Of a stretch of 16,170 nucleotides of DNA, positions 14,048 through 16,170 are shown piece by piece; position 1 is the stretch's first letter, and the number at the start of each line of letters is the position of its first letter. Both the position numbers and the translations under genes were made by a program. The notes below the pieces were generated by a model, which had not been told where the DNA came from, searched no databases, and saw only the letters and a list, made by a program, of their open reading frames with translations. The stretch comes from an uncultured Prevotella sp. (GTDB lineage: Bacteria > Bacteroidota > Bacteroidia > Bacteroidales > Bacteroidaceae), in NCBI GenBank assembly GCA_934254985.1, contig CAKQMS010000048.1:1-16170 (forward strand), in the 5' to 3' direction.

Positions 14048-14088
14048 CCGCTCCACGGAATAGCCTACCGGCATAAAAAGTGAAGCGG
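14048..14088 (-). promoter_or_regulatory. Composite hairpin between the two FISUMP genes
   Basis: On the minus strand CCGCTTCAC pairs with GTGGAGCGG (nine pairs, one T-G wobble that pairs only in the leftward RNA). A second hairpin GCC-GGTA-GGC (14063-14072) sits inside. No T run follows, so it is not a classical terminator. It lies 17 bases after the stop of the first FISUMP gene and 41 bases before the next ATG. Possible roles are RNA stabilisation, a translation-modulating leader or a recombination-associated cruciform. Confidence 0.5.
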
Positions 14089-14105
14089 TGGGCATTTAGC
14101 CTGCC

Positions 14106-15152
14106 TTATCTTTCTGCGACTGGGCGGACAGTGAACCCATTGTAACGCCAGTCGTTGGACGTCGGGTTGACTTTGTCACTGCGGAAGCCGAGGCTAAGGC
14201 CGTAGCTGGTGTCGCCCGAGCCGAGCGAACGAGACCAAAAGAGACCGAGCCGACCATAGTTGCTGAGGAAATCGTCACAGCGGAAACCCGAAACAGAGAA
14301 GAAGATAGTGTTGCCGTTAGGACCTTTGACAAGGTAACCACTTGTACCTTTGTAACTTGACTGCCAAGACCAATCACACTTATTATAAAGTTCTTCAAAC
14401 TCTGAAGAATCTGGCATACGGCAAGGAGCACCCCAATTGACAGTGGCTGCATCGTCTTCTGCATCAAGAGTTGTCTTACCATCTGAAGAGTTGTACTTTG
14501 TCATATTATCATCTCCCCACTTATAAGTGCTCCATGCATAATAAGACGTAGGCTCCGTCTCACCCCAAGCAAAATAATCTCCATCATCTGAAGATGATGA
14601 AGCACCCACATTAGTCTTTGCCCAAAGCAGACCACTGGGCAAACCGAGGTCGATAAACTCGTGACCATTGATAAGCGTGTTTTGAGGCTTCTCACCCATG
14701 GTGGTAATAGAATTGACAGCACTGTAATAGACCTCATCAAGGAGCTTGACGTAAGTACGGTAATAATAAGTAGTACCAGAAGCGACATTCATGATTGTAA
14801 ACGAATAGTCCTGCATAGCACTACCTAACTTCTTCTTGAAATCATCATAATTTGGCGTACGGTTCACATCAGAATAACAGATTCCCACTTCTGGAGTAAC
14901 ATCAATTGACTTTACCTTGTCATTGAAAGCCACCTTAGCCGAACCTTGGAAACTACTGGTAGTTGCAGCAAGGTTCACAGGCTTAGAAATCTGGAACAAC
15001 CAAGAACCTACACTAAAGGTCAAACTATCGACTTCTGATACAGGCTCGATGGAAACGTTGCCATTCTTTCCCCAAAAATAAAAGTTCTGCTGCGCGAATG
15101 ATGCGGTAACAGTCAACATCAATGCAGCCAATAACGTAAAGAGTCTTTTCAT
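14106..15152 (-). CDS. Exported FISUMP-domain protein (short paralog)
   Basis: A 348-residue secreted protein. The signal peptide ends at SFA (residue 20) before QQN, with no lipobox. Then comes the NFYFWGKNGNVSIEPVSEVDSLTFS segment shared with its paralog. A fibronectin-III-like domain follows (about 55-152, containing VASGTTYYYRTYV), then the FISUMP domain (about 163-346), opening FIDLGLPSGLLWAKTNVGA, with conserved GDYFAWGETEP, CRMPDSSEFEEL and WSRSL, and closing GFTVRPVA. FISUMP ends are thought to have a C-type-lectin/FGE-like fold, suggesting ligand binding. It lacks the SusE/F-like modules of the downstream paralog. It starts 3 bases after the stop of the small T9SS-tail gene, so the two are translationally close. 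Confidence 0.85.
   Translation of the reverse strand: MKRLFTLLAALMLTVTASFAQQNFYFWGKNGNVSIEPVSEVDSLTFSVGSWLFQISKPVNLAATTSSFQGSAKVAFNDKVKSIDVTPEVGICYSDVNRTPNYDDFKKKLGSAMQDYSFTIMNVASGTTYYYRTYVKLLDEVYYSAVNSITTMGEKPQNTLINGHEFIDLGLPSGLLWAKTNVGASSSSDDGDYFAWGETEPTSYYAWSTYKWGDDNMTKYNSSDGKTTLDAEDDAATVNWGAPCRMPDSSEFEELYNKCDWSWQSSYKGTSGYLVKGPNGNTIFFSVSGFRCDDFLSNYGRLGLFWSRSLGSGDTSYGLSLGFRSDKVNPTSNDWRYNGFTVRPVAER
14368..14645 (-). repeat. FISUMP framework direct repeat, copy 2
   Basis: Partner of 13216-13490. The main length difference is one extra in-frame codon (DDNMTKY against DDKTKY). Outside this block the two FISUMP domains diverge sharply. Confidence 0.8.
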
Positions 15153-15155
15153 AGC

Positions 15156-15644
15156 TTACTTCTTAAAGAGTTTGTAACTAATGCCGCTCTGGGTGCGGAC
15201 TACATAAATGCCTTGCTGAAGAGATGAAAGATTCATTGCGGCTTTGCCCTCTGCATTGGCTTTTTCACGAAGCATGAGTTTGCCATCGGTAGCATAAAGA
15301 GCAATTGATTCGTTAGCTGCCAAACCCGAGACATTCAATACATTAGCAGGAAACGAGAAGACCACATGTTGACTCTTGTCATTTGCCACCACATTATCAA
15401 TAGCACTAACGACATCATCAGCCACTACCACGCGCTGCACATCGGCATAAAGATAGATGATGCGCTCCACACCGTGCACACTTACGGATAAGTAGTCATC
15501 GCTCAAAGCAATGACAGGCTTCTCGGCAAAGGAAAAACTCACCTTCTGACCGCTACGAAGTAGGAATGTTACGCCAGGATTACCAGCGAACACTGACAGG
15601 CTAAAGGCAAAAAGTGCCAAAAGCATAGTAAAGGGTTTCTTCAT
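15156..15644 (-). CDS. Small exported protein with a T9SS-type sorting-domain-like tail
   Basis: A 162-residue protein. Residues 1-20 are a signal peptide (ends SVFA). Residues about 25-78 are a short beta module, VTFLLRSGQKVSFSF...KPVI...YADVQRVVV, found at the end of many Prevotella surface proteins. The last 60 residues (about 103-162) resemble the Por/type IX secretion C-terminal sorting domain: ALYATDGKLMLREKA, MNLSSLQQGIYVVRT and a terminal YKLFKK. Normally such tails follow a large cargo domain; here almost no cargo is present. It is the first gene of the leftward FISUMP operon. ATG at 15644; a possible -7 element at 15717-15724. It may be a truncated relic or a real small partner of the FISUMP proteins. 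Confidence 0.75.
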   Translation of the reverse strand: MKKPFTMLLALFAFSLSVFAGNPGVTFLLRSGQKVSFSFAEKPVIALSDDYLSVSVHGVERIIYLYADVQRVVVADDVVSAIDNVVANDKSQHVVFSFPANVLNVSGLAANESIALYATDGKLMLREKANAEGKAAMNLSSLQQGIYVVRTQSGISYKLFKK

Positions 15645-15716
15645 AAATTATCGTACTTATTTCTAATGATTGCTTAGAACTTTATCCCGAACTCAGGATA
15701 TTAGCATCATCGCACG

Positions 15717-15724
15717 TAAAGGTA
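15717..15724 (-). promoter_or_regulatory. Possible -7 element of the FISUMP operon
   Basis: TACCTTTA on the minus strand has one mismatch to TAnnTTTG, giving a leader of about 65 bases. A TTTG lies only 13 bases upstream (15741-15738), shorter than the normal spacing, so the call is weak. Confidence 0.35.
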
Positions 15725-16029
15725 CAAATTTGCTCCACAAATGTAATGAATTTAATTGAAATGACCAAACATAGACCGAAAAAATATGTCAGGTCGCATA
15801 AAAAGTATATTTTTATAATTATTTGCTACAGAAAGACTGTCTTCATCTCAAAAACATCAACGTCGATATTATGCCAGTCATAAGGAAGAACTACAACGCA
15901 AGAGCTGTGAGTATCACAGACAGCTAAGTGTGAATAAGAATAAGTGGTTGTAGAAAATATTTGCAAAGTTTTCTACATAAAAAAAGTTAATTTAATCAGT
16001 GGTATGTTACGCATATTGCTGATTTTATA
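15725..16029. other. Regulatory-looking gap between divergent genes
   Basis: No ATG-initiated gene of useful size is visible. A 48-codon open stretch on the minus strand ends in TAG at 15826-15828 and reads VVVLPYDWHNIDVDVFEMKTVFL at its end, but it lacks an ATG near its beginning. Two inverted repeats are present: CTGTGA-GTA-TCACAG (15905-15919) and TGTAGAAAA-N11-TTTTCTACA (15949-15977). Confidence 0.45.
15949..15977. promoter_or_regulatory. 9+9 inverted repeat, operator-like, upstream of the antitoxin-like gene
   Basis: TGTAGAAAA and TTTTCTACA are perfect reverse complements separated by 11 bases (with TTTGCAAA in the spacer). No T run follows on either strand, so a protein-binding site is more likely than a terminator. 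It lies about 85 bases before the ATG at 16061. Confidence 0.45.
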
Positions 16030-16037
16030 TATTTTTG
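16030..16037 (+). promoter_or_regulatory. -7 promoter element of the antitoxin-like gene
   Basis: TATTTTTG fits TAnnTTTG; the start point would be about 15 bases before the ATG. An AAGGAAA sequence (16050-16056) close to the ATG could act as ribosome-binding site. Confidence 0.5.
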
Positions 16038-16060
16038 CACCATTAAAGAAAGGAAACGAT

Positions 16061-16170
16061 ATGGCAGAAATAGCAAACCGTATATGCGAGACGAGTGAAG
16101 GGCAGATTCTCTTCATCTCAGACTTCTCGGACATCAATGATAATGAGAAGGTGGTAAGTCGTGCACTTTC
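16061..16170 (+). CDS. DUF6088/AbiEi-like antitoxin, 5' part only
   Basis: The frame is open from ATG at 16061 to the window edge: 36 complete codons beginning MAEIANRICETSEGQILF and containing FISDFSDINDNEKVVSRALS. This resembles the N-terminal winged-helix of DUF6088/AbiEi-type antitoxins of Bacteroidota (pattern G-x-I-x-F-x-x-D-F-S-D, then a K/R-rich recognition helix with ALSRL). In known AbiE systems this protein represses its own operon and neutralises an AbiEii nucleotidyltransferase toxin encoded just downstream, which would lie beyond the window. Identification rests on a short segment, so it is tentative. Inverted repeats upstream suit autoregulation. Confidence 0.55.
   Translation, partial: MAEIANRICETSEGQILFISDFSDINDNEKVVSRAL

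Noticed and set aside
15905..15919. CTGTGA-GTA-TCACAG as a CRP-type site
   Set aside because: CRP sites need TGTGA-N6-TCACA; here the spacing is shorter by three, so only an unassigned inverted repeat is claimed.
15826..15972. 48-codon open minus-strand stretch ending VVVLPYDWHNIDVDVFEMKTVFL
   Set aside because: It looks protein-like but has no ATG near its beginning, only a TTG, and no recognised family; kept only as part of the gap description.
1..16170. CRISPR array, rRNA genes, complete insertion sequence or reverse transcriptase
   Set aside because: No regularly spaced direct repeats, no rRNA-like sequence, no transposase reading frame and no reverse transcriptase motif were seen in the window.

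Overview
The window looks like a chromosomal segment of a Bacteroidota bacterium, most likely Prevotellaceae (Prevotella/Segatella type). This is inferred from gene content: a long HtpG, SusE/SusF-like starch-binding modules, Fibrobacter-succinogenes-major-paralogous (FISUMP) domains, a type IX secretion C-terminal-domain-like tail and a stand-alone DUF3427 protein. It is also inferred from repeated promoters of the Bacteroidota form TTTG-N19/20-TAnnTTTG instead of E. coli -35/-10 boxes. No database search was run; family names come from motif recognition.

Layout. The left part (1-8109) reads mostly leftward: tRNA-Arg(ACG), htpG, a hotdog thioesterase, glycerate kinase, a pyridoxal/pyridoxamine kinase, a COG0731-type radical SAM protein, a fucose-isomerase-like protein, a GNAT acetyltransferase and YjbQ. 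The four genes from 7070 down to 3269 are closely spaced behind one good promoter (7113-7142) and look like an operon; the thioesterase may be a fifth member. A small rightward transcription unit with its own promoter and terminator (about 2487-2680) sits divergent to htpG and may be a small RNA.

The middle (8350-11829) holds a tandem pair of deoxynucleoside kinases on the + strand. They are adjacent paralogs that differ at two positions that read the base in this family, suggesting a guanine/adenine division of labour. A convergent short-chain dehydrogenase follows, with a heptamer/octamer inverted-repeat array between. Next comes a two-gene + strand unit: a stand-alone DUF3427 protein and a MutT-type NUDIX hydrolase.

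The right part (11830-16170) looks accessory. A strong terminator hairpin is followed directly by the frameshifted C-terminal remnant of a tyrosine recombinase and an 18-bp perfect palindrome. A leftward operon then encodes a mini-protein with a T9SS-like tail and two exported FISUMP proteins. Their FISUMP ends share near-identical frameworks but contain strongly divergent, C/T-ending-codon-rich variable blocks. The window ends in the first 36 codons of a DUF6088/AbiEi-like antitoxin gene preceded by inverted repeats.

Best candidates for something new are the hypervariable FISUMP operon, the DUF3427-NUDIX pair, the divergent small transcript beside htpG, and the sigma-54-like promoter in front of htpG.
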